Shown here: one piece after another, positions 33,701 to 41,457 of the stretch | How positions within the stretch are numbered: the first letter of the stretch is position 1 | Layout of the letters: each line of letters starts with the position of its first letter | NCBI RefSeq assembly: GCF_023375815.1 | Contig: NZ_CP067412.1 | Coordinates: 6,386,001 to 6,450,000 of the forward strand | Length of the DNA: 64,000 bases | Direction: 5' to 3' | Origin: Pseudomonas sp. HS6 | Lineage (GTDB): Bacteria > Pseudomonadota > Gammaproteobacteria > Pseudomonadales > Pseudomonadaceae | The notes under the pieces: model-generated | Seen by the model: the letters and a program-made list of their open reading frames with translations, nothing else | Database searches by the model: none | What the model was told of the DNA's origin: nothing | Made by a program: the position numbers and the translations under genes

Positions 33701-35243
33701 CGAGTACATCCGGATTTTTGTTGGCTTCCTCCACCTCGGGTCTTGGCAATGTCGCTGTGACGGCTTGCACCTTGACCAACAAATGCTCCGAATCACTGAC
33801 GCCGTAGAGCTCCGGCTTGTCATTGGACACGGTGTACCAAAGATCGAGGCTGCCCTTGGCGAGCACGATGATGTGCTCTTTGTCGACGTAAACAGTGAAA
33901 CCGCCTTCTTTTGCCTCATTGTCACTGACGGTGTGACTGTCTTCATGGACATAGGGCTGGCCGTTGGACTTTTTGCCCATCCAGTGCATGGCGACCAGAT
34001 CGCCATTGGCAATGGTTGCGTACCTGATTCGCACCGTGGCGTAAGGTCGGTCCGACTCGAGTATGTCGCCCACCAACTCGTCAATCGTCGGAGCTTCCGG
34101 CATCGAAACGTCGCCCACCACGTCGGCGAATTCGCGTTTGGAGGATAACGGCGGACTTCCGTCTGCTTTCGTCAGCACGTAGGAGGCATCGGCCCGGCCC
34201 ATGGCGATGGCGCGGACTTGCGCGTAAGGCACTGGGAAGTCCATGACACTCGGGATGTTCGCCACCGTTTTGGATTCCGTGTGAATCAACGGCTTGCCAC
34301 TGAAGGGAGTGCCGATCCAGGTCATTTTCACCGAGTCGTTCAGCGCGAAATCCGAGCCCTGTATATGAACCTGGACCGTGACGTCCTTCTGGTTCAAGTC
34401 GATGATCGTGATGATGCCATTGACCGATTCCTTGATAATCGGGGCTGGCAGGCGCCAGGCGCCGGCGTCGACGGCGATCCCCGTGCGTTTGGAGTGCCGG
34501 GAAGACCAGTTCCAGACTTCGTCGTGAGGGTCGTACTTGATTTCCAGTGCCGCGCTGTCGCCACCGGCCAGAATGTCTTCCTGTTTTGCGACGATCACGA
34601 TGGGATCCTTGCCCTCCGCCTGAGCTTGTGTGACGAAGTGCGGCGCCAGGGTATGGCTGCCCCAGCGCATCAGAATCGTGTCTCGCAGTGTGATTTCCGG
34701 GTAGGCACGGACGGTCAGCGGAACGCCTTTTTTCGCCCAGTCGGCGTCGATCACTCCCTGATCGATGATGTCCTGCGGCAGTTGCGCGATGTGCAGTTCG
34801 GAGTGCCCGTCCGGTAGATGAGGTTCCTTGTCTCGGCCCCCGGGGCTGGTGAGTTTGATCCGAAACAGTGACAACACAGAGGGATCGTCCGGCGCAGTTG
34901 CGCCGAAGCGGGTCAACTCATAAAAGCATTCATGCAGGCCGGGAGTGAACAGCGCTTTGGGCAGGTAAAAAAACAGATGCCTGTCTTTTTCCCCCGGTTC
35001 AACCATTCGGTTGAACACCGGAACGTCGTCCCAATAAACAACATTTTTATCCCCTTCCAGCATGTCGAGGTACGCCACAATTACGCACAACACGCCGCTG
35101 TCACTTTCCGATACCACCACAATATTGATCCCGCCATCGGCGTCCTCGATTGGCGTGACTGCACCGCTGATCTGCATGGGCCGAAGCGCCAGCGTGCCGG
35201 GTTTGTCGAGATCGGGAAATAGGAGCGGGCTGTGGGTGGGCAT
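30726..35243 (-). CDS. Ig-like modular protein D with lectin-like C-terminus
   Basis: A 1,505-aa protein starting MPTHSPLLFPDLDKPGTL, with AGGAG before the ATG; it has no signal peptide. Residues 1 to about 850 are modules of the same type as in proteins A-C (MTWIGTPFSGKPL, LRWIGTPGDGTSL, MHWMGKKSNGQPY). From about 850 to 1,315 come some five to six bacterial Ig-like repeats of about 78 aa. They have a strict pattern, DSRG then VxLxGxATPNExIQ, WRxTLSGL and SLTAKALY. A BIG2-like domain (about 1351-1411) and a C-type-lectin-like end (GARLPSLGELREIHNLYGS, then YYWSTD) follow, closely matching protein A. The repeats suggest a long rod presenting a binding tip. No secretion partner is linked. Confidence 0.72.
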   Translation of the reverse strand: MPTHSPLLFPDLDKPGTLALRPMQISGAVTPIEDADGGINIVVVSESDSGVLCVIVAYLDMLEGDKNVVYWDDVPVFNRMVEPGEKDRHLFFYLPKALFTPGLHECFYELTRFGATAPDDPSVLSLFRIKLTSPGGRDKEPHLPDGHSELHIAQLPQDIIDQGVIDADWAKKGVPLTVRAYPEITLRDTILMRWGSHTLAPHFVTQAQAEGKDPIVIVAKQEDILAGGDSAALEIKYDPHDEVWNWSSRHSKRTGIAVDAGAWRLPAPIIKESVNGIITIIDLNQKDVTVQVHIQGSDFALNDSVKMTWIGTPFSGKPLIHTESKTVANIPSVMDFPVPYAQVRAIAMGRADASYVLTKADGSPPLSSKREFADVVGDVSMPEAPTIDELVGDILESDRPYATVRIRYATIANGDLVAMHWMGKKSNGQPYVHEDSHTVSDNEAKEGGFTVYVDKEHIIVLAKGSLDLWYTVSNDKPELYGVSDSEHLLVKVQAVTATLPRPEVEEANKNPDVLDPSKVFDVVHIRIENPPTQKDDIVTWYWQATHPLGSISDWVPITSLSAGKPLRFRVPAEYVTSSIGQYVKVRYTLWRPSTQRYEHSATLDLLIGELVGELPSPKVVQAPDDVLNPRDGLNGVDVRVSYKSMKPDLDTIRLRWIGTPGDGTSLDLELPGHASGAVTFRVGSPVIGANIARRVSVGYDVSRYGFTTPSESLDLYVSNFPDPENDWPRPQVPLAVADVLDLMTFSGDARALVLKWSFIALQQRLWLRLEGKTAAGGDYVIRMLDGDEITLGQVASGLNEVLPRSELMKLGHSTQATVVCKVAFDGSTKEDEAIGFPLYSLTVRTRYDWVTPVITGVTDARGDVPEGGKTRYKEVTVEGTATRDETVELFDAVSTSLGTASVDAKGEWTRTISGLIEKTYSITAKALYDADPVTSNPRTFEVKFAETPEINKVIDSRGLVAHNSITYDNSVAIEGSATPNERIQLQQSGTPVIDLPVDTNGIWRHTLSGLTVKSYVLNAKALYDIQPELSPPYPFRVEQAVTPTISRVVDVKGDIEAGGTTYYKSVTLHGKASPNEKITLRDGNTPIETIDVKPSGDWEYSYGNLTLKTYSLTAKAEYGSEPVSAPPRVFTVAAFISPSITSVTDSRGTVNQNGTTYDSTVALLGQATPKEQIQVYNKGTAIGPPVTVGADRQWRSTVTGLGVTSHSLSAKALYPVNPVESQPFNFNVAAHTPVTITSVHDGISELQNGAETKSTSVTLRGNVTPDHEVQIYDNNTPKHSVRAIGATWNTTLGVGLGPHSITAKAVSTGQFSGARTFRVISPIPPLNFNTSPVTLSGKIYLIPGNPEILPAFGAGTSVHHQASGGQPGYIYTSSNTSVAFVDRSSGLVTVRGRGSATITVTDAANQSKSYTVSVTGVIHCIGVGQGTWTTMRNNAANNGARLPSLGELREIHNLYGSRWPMGNYYYWSTDLAASFPIIRYYMKNLVTGTEAHVQHYGTANGVGIR

Positions 35244-35317
35244 GACGAAACTCCTGAACGAGCACGCAATGGGATCGCAGACGGTTTTTTATTGAACCTG
35301 AGGAGGGGAGGGAGGGG

Positions 35318-35340
35318 TACTGTCAGATCTGACAGGTGAG
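35318..35340 (-). promoter_or_regulatory. Perfect palindromic box upstream of protein D
   Basis: CTGTCAGATCTGACAG (35320-35335) is a perfect 16-bp palindrome of CTG-N10-CAG form, about 75 bp before the start of protein D. On the gene strand its flank (gtcgtaaaaccctgctcacc) resembles the flank of the protein A box (gtcttaaaccaacgcttacc), so roughly 40 bp are conserved. Confidence 0.65.
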
Positions 35341-35371
35341 CAGGGTTTTACGACCAGCGGTTGCTGAGCGC

Positions 35372-35767
35372 TCAGCGTTTGTGCAGGGTTTTCTGCCGCA
35401 GGATATAGATGGACACCAACACCGCGCTGGTCAACATGAACCCCCGTGCCCACACCAGCGGCACCAGGTAACACGAGAACAGAATGCTCGCCCACATCAG
35501 CCCGATCGCGTAGACCTTGCCCTTGAGCGGAATGCCGTTGCCATCGAGGTAGTCGCGGATCCATGGCCCGAGCCGCGGATGCTCGACCAGCCATTGATAG
35601 AAACGCGGGGAGCTGCGGGCGAAGCAGGCGGCTGCGAGCAGAAGGAAGGGAGTAGTGGGCAGAACAGGCAGGAAAATCCCGATCACCCCCAATGCCACGC
35701 TCAGCCAGCCGATGGCCAGCAGGATGTAGCGCAACATCAGGGGGCGGTTGCCTATGGGGTTGTCCAT
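35372..35767 (-). CDS. YbaN/DUF454 family inner-membrane protein
   Basis: A 131-aa membrane protein. The motif GVIGIFLPVLPTTPFLLLAA between two hydrophobic segments is the DUF454 hallmark, followed by CFARSSPRFYQWLVEHP and two more membrane helices. Function of the family is unknown. The ATG at 35767 lacks a strong ribosome-binding site; a second ATG 30 bp later is possible. It may be transcribed with the YecA-like gene just upstream, about 10 bp away. Confidence 0.88.
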   Translation of the reverse strand: MDNPIGNRPLMLRYILLAIGWLSVALGVIGIFLPVLPTTPFLLLAAACFARSSPRFYQWLVEHPRLGPWIRDYLDGNGIPLKGKVYAIGLMWASILFSCYLVPLVWARGFMLTSAVLVSIYILRQKTLHKR

Positions 35768-35777
35768 AGGCCGGATC

Positions 35778-36365
35778 TTAGTGGTGACGTGGCTTGAGGA
35801 TCGCCGGTTTTTCGTCAGGCGCCTGGCACAGCAGGTACAGAGCGGTCAGGGCTTCCGGAATCTGCACGATCATGTCGTCCATCAGGTTGGCGTCTTTGGC
35901 GATGTCTTCAAACTCGGGCTGTTCGTCGAACAGACCCGAACCGACCATGATCGGCAGCAACATTTCGCTGACTTCTTCTTCGGCGGTTTCGAACCAGGCT
36001 GCTTCGCGCAGGAACACGCCTTCCATGAAGCCGATGCACCAGCCGCGCAGTTCGGAATCGTCCGGCTCGTCGCCCAGATCCAGTTCGCATGGCAGCTCGA
36101 ATTCTTCATCGGAGGCCAGTTGGCGGGCGATATGGGCTTTCAGGCCGATCAGCGTGGCTTCGATCTCTTCGCGCTGGGCTTCGCTGCTGTAATGCGGCTC
36201 TTCGGCGAACAGGGCGTCGATCCACTCACGATCCGGCACCACGTCGGCGCAGATCGACAGCGCGGTCAGGTAACCGTGAGCGGCCACGTAGTCCAGCGCC
36301 TCTTCATGCAGTTCGTCGGCGTCGAGGAAGACTTGCAGGCGGGTTAGTTGCTCGGCGAAGGACAT
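35778..36365 (-). CDS. YecA/YgfB (UPF0149) family protein
   Basis: A 195-aa acidic cytoplasmic protein starting MSFAEQLTRLQVFLDADELH. The family features are LRGWCIGFMEGVFLREAAWF in the middle and acidic helices throughout. It lacks the C-terminal SEC-type zinc motif that some YecA proteins carry. AAGGTAGCC precedes the ATG at 36365; a longer frame from 36557 has no support. The role of the family is unknown. It is followed closely by the YbaN-like gene. Confidence 0.85.
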   Translation of the reverse strand: MSFAEQLTRLQVFLDADELHEEALDYVAAHGYLTALSICADVVPDREWIDALFAEEPHYSSEAQREEIEATLIGLKAHIARQLASDEEFELPCELDLGDEPDDSELRGWCIGFMEGVFLREAAWFETAEEEVSEMLLPIMVGSGLFDEQPEFEDIAKDANLMDDMIVQIPEALTALYLLCQAPDEKPAILKPRHH

Positions 36366-36642
36366 TAAAGGGCTACCTTGGGGGAATAAACAATGCGGGA
36401 ATTCTAGGCCTTCTTGAGCCCTCAAGCCAGCCGCAAGGCACATTTGCGCCCACAAGCTTCTTATCGGCGGCACCCTTTGCCGGGGAGTGCTCGGGTATAC
36501 TGCCGCGCTTTGCGATCCCTGCCGGTGTCGCGGCTGAATCTGTACGGCGTCATGCAATGCGCCCTTACGTTTTGTTTAAAGCAGCCTCGGCTGTCTTGAA
36601 CCAGCCTCTGCAGGGATGTTTCGGTGGATTTTTGGAGTTTTT

Positions 36643-38772
36643 ATGCTCGAACAGGCTCAACGCGTCCTCAAGGACATCTTCGGCTACGACAGTTTCCGTG
36701 GCCGTCAGGGTGCAATCATTGAGCGCGTGGCCAGTGGCGGCGATGCCCTTGTGCTGATGCCGACCGGCGGCGGCAAATCCCTGTGCTTTCAGGTGCCGGC
36801 GCTGCTGCGCGACGGCCTGGCGGTGGTGGTGTCGCCGCTGATCGCGCTGATGGACGATCAGGTCGCCACCCTCGAAGAGCTGGGCGTGGCCGCTGCCGCG
36901 TTGAACTCCACGTTGAGCGCCGAGCAGCAGCGAGACCTCGCCAACCGGATCAAGCGCGGCGAAGTGAAAATGCTCTATCTGGCGCCGGAGCGTCTGGTAC
37001 AGCCGCGGATGCTGTCATTTCTGCAAGGCTTGAACATCGCTCTGTTCGCCATCGACGAAGCGCATTGCGTATCGCAATGGGGCCACGACTTCCGTCCGGA
37101 ATACCTTCAACTGGGCCAGTTGGCGGAAATGTTCCCCGACGTACCGCGCATTGCCCTGACCGCCACCGCCGACAAGCGTACCCGCGAAGAAATCGTCACT
37201 CGCCTGCATTTGCAGAACGCCGAGCGTTTCCTGTCGAGCTTCGACCGGCCGAACATCTTCTATCGCATCGTGCCCAAGGAGCAGCCACGCAAGCAGTTGC
37301 TGGCGTTCCTCGCCGAGCGGCGCAGTGACGCCGGCATCGTCTATTGCCTGTCGCGCAAGAAGGTTGAAGAAGTCGCGGCGTTCCTCAGCGAGCAGGGCTT
37401 CCCGGCGCTGCCGTACCACGCCGGTTTGCCCAACGAATTGCGTGCTTTCAATCAGAAGCGCTTTCTGAACGAGGAAGGCCTGATCATGGTCGCCACCGTG
37501 GCGTTCGGCATGGGCATCGACAAGCCCAACGTGCGCTTTGTCGCTCACCTCGACCTGCCGAAATCCCTTGAAGCGTATTACCAGGAAACCGGACGTGGTG
37601 GCCGTGACGGTCTGCCGGCGGACGCGTGGATGGCCTACGGTCTGCAAGACGTGGTGATGCTCAAGCAGATGCTGCAGAACTCCGAAGGCGACGAGCGCCA
37701 CAAGCGTCTGGAGCAACACAAGCTCGACGCGATGCTCTCGCTCTGCGAAGAAACGCGCTGCCGCCGTCAGGCGCTGCTGGCGTATTTCGACGAAGACATG
37801 CCCGAGCCGTGCGGGCACTGTGACAACTGCACCGACGGCGTGCAGACCTGGGACGCCACCGAGCCTGCACGTCAGGCGCTGTCGGCGATCTATCGCACCG
37901 GCCAGCGTTACGGCGTCGGCCATCTGGTGGACGTGCTGCTGGGCAAAGACAACGAAAAGGTCCGCAGCTTCGGCCATCAGCATCTGTCGGTATATGGCGT
38001 CGGCAAGGCGCTGGGGGAGAGCGAATGGCGCTCGCTGTTCCGCCAGTTGGTTGCTCGCGGTCTGGCGGATGTCGATCACGAAGGCTACGGCGGGTTGCGT
38101 CTGAGCGACACTTGCCGGCCGCTGCTCAAGGGTGAAGTGAGCCTGGAGCTGCGCCGCGACCTCAAGCCGCAAGTCACCGCCAAGAGCGGCAGCAAGAGCC
38201 CGGCCAGTCAATTGGTGCGCGGCGAAGAACGCGAACAGTGGGAAGCCCTGCGCGCTCTGCGGCGAAAACTGGCGGAAGAACACGGCGTGCCACCGTATGT
38301 CATCTTCCCCGATTCGACCCTGCTGGAAATGCTCCGCAGCCAGCCGACCTCGCTGGCGGAAATGGCCCAGGTCAGCGGCGTCGGCGCACGCAAGCTGGAG
38401 CGCTACGGCGAGGCCTTCCTCGAAGTGCTCGGTGGCGAGGCCGAGACACCGAAAGTGGTGGCCGACGTGCGTCACGAACTGATCACCCTGGCCCGTGCCG
38501 GGATGACGCCGCTGCAAATATCCGGGCAGTTGCAGTGCTCGGAAAAGAACGTCTACACCATGCTCGCCGAAGCCATCGGCAAACAGCAATTGTCGCTGGA
38601 GCAGGCGCTGGACTTACCGGAAGACCTGATGGGCGAAGTCCAGGATGCGTTCCTCGACGGTGAGGGCGAGTTGCCATCGGTCGCCGAAGTGGCCGAGCTG
38701 TTTGCCGGTCGTGTACCGGAAGGCGTGCTGTATTGCGTAAGGGCTGCGCTGCAATCTGAATTCGAGATGTAA
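36643..38772 (+). CDS. recQ: ATP-dependent DNA helicase RecQ
   Basis: A 709-aa 3'-5' DNA helicase of recombination and repair. Walker A is PTGGGKS at 41-47. The DEAH box is at 138-141 within [18 protein letters not shown] (motif II plus aromatic-rich loop). Helicase motifs continue to ETGRGGRDG. The RQC zinc site has Cys368, Cys373, Cys390, Cys393 and Cys396. A winged-helix region and an HRDC domain (near 540-610) follow, then about 100 further residues, making it longer than the roughly 610-aa E. coli protein. GGAG precedes the ATG at 36643. Confidence 0.97.
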   Translation: MLEQAQRVLKDIFGYDSFRGRQGAIIERVASGGDALVLMPTGGGKSLCFQVPALLRDGLAVVVSPLIALMDDQVATLEELGVAAAALNSTLSAEQQRDLANRIKRGEVKMLYLAPERLVQPRMLSFLQGLNIALFAIDEAHCVSQWGHDFRPEYLQLGQLAEMFPDVPRIALTATADKRTREEIVTRLHLQNAERFLSSFDRPNIFYRIVPKEQPRKQLLAFLAERRSDAGIVYCLSRKKVEEVAAFLSEQGFPALPYHAGLPNELRAFNQKRFLNEEGLIMVATVAFGMGIDKPNVRFVAHLDLPKSLEAYYQETGRGGRDGLPADAWMAYGLQDVVMLKQMLQNSEGDERHKRLEQHKLDAMLSLCEETRCRRQALLAYFDEDMPEPCGHCDNCTDGVQTWDATEPARQALSAIYRTGQRYGVGHLVDVLLGKDNEKVRSFGHQHLSVYGVGKALGESEWRSLFRQLVARGLADVDHEGYGGLRLSDTCRPLLKGEVSLELRRDLKPQVTAKSGSKSPASQLVRGEEREQWEALRALRRKLAEEHGVPPYVIFPDSTLLEMLRSQPTSLAEMAQVSGVGARKLERYGEAFLEVLGGEAETPKVVADVRHELITLARAGMTPLQISGQLQCSEKNVYTMLAEAIGKQQLSLEQALDLPEDLMGEVQDAFLDGEGELPSVAEVAELFAGRVPEGVLYCVRAALQSEFEM

Positions 38773-38783
38773 TTCGGCCTTTC

Positions 38784-38972
38784 CCCTCACCCCAGCCCTC
38801 TCCCCCAGGAGAGGGCGCCGACCGAGTTGTCTAGCGCTATACATCGACCTGAAATACCGGGTCGATTGTGGATTCAGATCAGAGCATTCAGGTCGGTGTA
38901 TTTCTTGAATATTCCCGAATCGGTTCCCTCTCACTCCGGGCGCTCCGACGTTTCGGGAGGGTTGGGTGAGGG
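38784..38972. repeat. Mosaic intergenic repeat, copy 1
   Basis: It starts cccctcaccccagccctctc and ends cgggagggttgggtgaggg, so its ends are inverted CCCTCACCC/GGGTGAGGG-like sequences. Internal segments (cgacctgaa, gaccgag) recur in a related copy at 51091-51376 in the opposite orientation. It fills most of the 314-bp gap between recQ and the MarR gene. It probably is a non-coding repeat of MITE type. Confidence 0.65.
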
Positions 38973-39086
38973 ATCTTCTGATGTAACGATTCAGTACAAG
39001 TCCCCCCTTGCCTATAGCCAAATGTCATGCTTAGCTGACTAATAATTAGTTTTTCTCTATTTCTTCAGTCTAACCATGAGTGTTTT

Positions 39087-39521
39087 ATGCCGTTAACCGA
39101 TCAACACCGCTTTGGCATGCAACTGGCCCAGATGTCCCGTGGCTGGCGTGCCGAACTGGATCGCCGGCTGGCCGGTCTGGGCTTGTCCCAGGCGCGCTGG
39201 CTGGTGCTGCTGCATCTGGCGCGTTTCGAAGACGCCCCGACCCAACGGGAGCTGGCGCAAAGCGTCGGCGTCGAAGGGCCGACTCTTGCGCGTTTGCTCG
39301 ACAGCCTGGAAGGCCAGGGCCTGGTGCAACGCCAGTCCGTGATGGAAGACCGCCGGGCGAAAAAAATCGTGCTGTGCGCACCGGCCCTGCCGCTGATCGA
39401 ACAGATCGAAACCATCGCCACGCAACTGCGTCACGAGTTGTTCGAAGGCGTCGACGAGGCGGATTTGAAGGTGTGCATGCGGGTTCACGGGCACATTCTG
39501 GCCAATCTGGAAAAATCTTGA
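39087..39521 (+). CDS. MarR/SlyA-family transcriptional regulator
   Basis: A 144-aa winged-helix regulator. The DNA-binding part reads LSQARWLVLLHLARFED, then QRELAQSVGVEGPTLARLLD (recognition helix) and the wing RQSVMEDRRAKKIVL, which has the DxR...K signature of MarR proteins. Flanking helices form the dimer interface. It is a predicted repressor sensing phenolic or stress ligands. The nearest target candidates are the FimV-like gene downstream, or itself. The same order (recQ, MarR, FimV-like, PlpD) exists in P. aeruginosa, from memory. Confidence 0.9.
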   Translation: MPLTDQHRFGMQLAQMSRGWRAELDRRLAGLGLSQARWLVLLHLARFEDAPTQRELAQSVGVEGPTLARLLDSLEGQGLVQRQSVMEDRRAKKIVLCAPALPLIEQIETIATQLRHELFEGVDEADLKVCMRVHGHILANLEKS

Positions 39522-39648
39522 GGCATAACCCCGTGCCGTTTTTTTGAGAGATCGCGCTGGGCAGACTATAAGAACTACTGGGCAATATCGTGTTCGTACC
39601 GGATGTGCGAACCCATAGAAGTCGGTTTTGCTTATTTAAGGGATGCTC

Positions 39649-41451
39649 ATGCTCGACAGTCGGCACGTGGTACTGCGTTGCGCCAACTCACTGCTGGTGG
39701 CCGGTGTTCTCACTTGGTCCACGGCGTCACTGGCGCTGGGGCTCGGTGACATCACCGTGCACTCGGCCCTCAATCAGCCGCTCAAGGCCGACATCGCACT
39801 GGTGGATGTCGCCGGGCTCAGCGAAAGCGAGCTCTCGGTCCGTCTGGCCACGGCGGAAGAATTCGGCCGTGCCGGGGTCGAGCGGGTGTTCTTCCTCAAC
39901 GACCTCAAGTTCACCCCGATCCTGCGCGGCAATCGCAATATGATCCGGGTGACCTCGACCAAACCGGTCAACGAACCCTTCCTGAATTTTCTTGTGCAGC
40001 TCAATCAGCCGAACGGCCACTTGCTGCGCGAGTACACGGTGCTGATCGACCCTCCAGGTTCGCCGGACATTGTGCCGGCCACCGACGAGCCTGATGTCCG
40101 CGCGCAATCATCGGAATTTCCAACGCCTGAGGCACCGGCTGCCAGCACCCAAAACAAGCCTGCTGCACCGCCCGCAGCGCCAGTGCCGCAAACGGCTGCG
40201 ACCAACGACGCGCAAGCCGAGCAGTTGGCCGCCAGCGTGTTGCAGAACCAGCAACTGCAGAAAACCATCGATGAGCTGAACGTTAAGCTGCAAGCGCAGG
40301 AGGTCCAGATCGCCGATGGCAAGAAACAGCTGGGTGATTTGCAGGCGCGTCTCGCAGAAATGCAACAGGCGCCGCCGGCTCCGGTAGTCCCAGTAGCTCC
40401 GGTACCGGTCCCGGCTCCGATCGCTGCACCGGTCGAGTCGCAGGAAGACTCCTTCAGTTGGCCGCTGCTTGGCGGTTTGCTGGTGTTGTTGGGCCTGTTG
40501 GGGGCGGTGTTTTATGTACGCCGCCGACGCCAGTCTGAAGCGAGTCTTGCAGGGCCTGCGGTGGTAGCACCCCAGCGAAGCGAGCCCGCGCTCAATGAAT
40601 CCGAAGTTGTTCGTCCGAATGCGGTTCAGGAGGCCGTCGAGCACCGTGACGAACAAGCCGCGGGCGATGTGCTGGAGGCGGTCGGCATTTACCTGGCCTA
40701 TGGACGGCTCGGCGAAGCGCTCGGTCTGCTGCGCGACGCCTTGCAAAAGGAACCGGAGCGCATCGATCTGGGTGTGCAAATGCTCGAGGTGCTGGGTCGA
40801 CAAGGCGATCTGCCGGCCTATGACGAACAGGAAAGCCACTTGCGCCAGCTCGGTGTCGAAGAACAGCGGTTGCGCGACGTCCGCGCTCGATATCCGAAAC
40901 TGGCCAGAACTGAACCTCTGGCCGCGGTGGCTCCGGCCATTGCCGCACTGCCCGTTGAACAAGCCACCCCCACAACACCGTTGGCCGAGGATGATTTCGA
41001 GCTGAACCTGGAGCAACTGTCGATGGATTCCAGTTGGGATCTGGAAGACAGTCGCCCGGCAACGGACACACCTTTGTCGGCTCCATCAGCACTCGGCTCC
41101 AGCCTGCAAGTGCTGCCACAGGATTTCGAGTTGCCGCAAACTGCCAACGATGATGCTACGACGGAACTGGAATGGATCGCCGAGCCGGAGATGCAGCCGA
41201 TAGACGATGACTTCCTCAACGAATTTGGCGATCCCGGTCAGTCGTTGAAACTGGAACCGCTGGACCTGCAATTACCGGAAATCGAGTCGGGCCCGACCGA
41301 GGCGGCCAACGCCGGAAAACTCGAACAGGCCCAGACCTGCATCGACGATGGCGACCTCGACAGTGCGATCGCCTTGCTCAATGAGCTGCTGAAAGAGGGC
41401 GATGAGCCGCTCAGGCAAACCGCCCGAACCCTGTTGGCCGGGATTCGCTGA
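39649..41451 (+). CDS. FimV/HubP-like cell-pole or envelope assembly protein
   Basis: A 600-aa protein. Signal peptide (core SLLVAGVLTWSTASLALG) followed by the FimV N-terminal domain (LGDITVHSALNQPLKADIAL to REYTVLIDPP). A proline-rich and coiled-coil section (about 170-240) leads to one membrane helix (LLGGLLVLLGLLGAVFYVRR, about 265-285) and an acidic cytoplasmic part. The end is the conserved FimV C-terminal TPR-like motif (CIDDGDLDSAIALLNELLKE). No LysM domain is evident and it is shorter than true FimV (over 900 aa), so it is a paralogue. AAGG sits 6-7 nt before the ATG at 39649. Confidence 0.85.
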   Translation: MLDSRHVVLRCANSLLVAGVLTWSTASLALGLGDITVHSALNQPLKADIALVDVAGLSESELSVRLATAEEFGRAGVERVFFLNDLKFTPILRGNRNMIRVTSTKPVNEPFLNFLVQLNQPNGHLLREYTVLIDPPGSPDIVPATDEPDVRAQSSEFPTPEAPAASTQNKPAAPPAAPVPQTAATNDAQAEQLAASVLQNQQLQKTIDELNVKLQAQEVQIADGKKQLGDLQARLAEMQQAPPAPVVPVAPVPVPAPIAAPVESQEDSFSWPLLGGLLVLLGLLGAVFYVRRRRQSEASLAGPAVVAPQRSEPALNESEVVRPNAVQEAVEHRDEQAAGDVLEAVGIYLAYGRLGEALGLLRDALQKEPERIDLGVQMLEVLGRQGDLPAYDEQESHLRQLGVEEQRLRDVRARYPKLARTEPLAAVAPAIAALPVEQATPTTPLAEDDFELNLEQLSMDSSWDLEDSRPATDTPLSAPSALGSSLQVLPQDFELPQTANDDATTELEWIAEPEMQPIDDDFLNEFGDPGQSLKLEPLDLQLPEIESGPTEAANAGKLEQAQTCIDDGDLDSAIALLNELLKEGDEPLRQTARTLLAGIR

Positions 41452-41457
41452 TCCGGG

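Noticed and set aside
37015..38589. 524-codon minus-strand frame opposite recQ
   Set aside because: Antisense of helicase and HRDC coding sequence; no independent signal.
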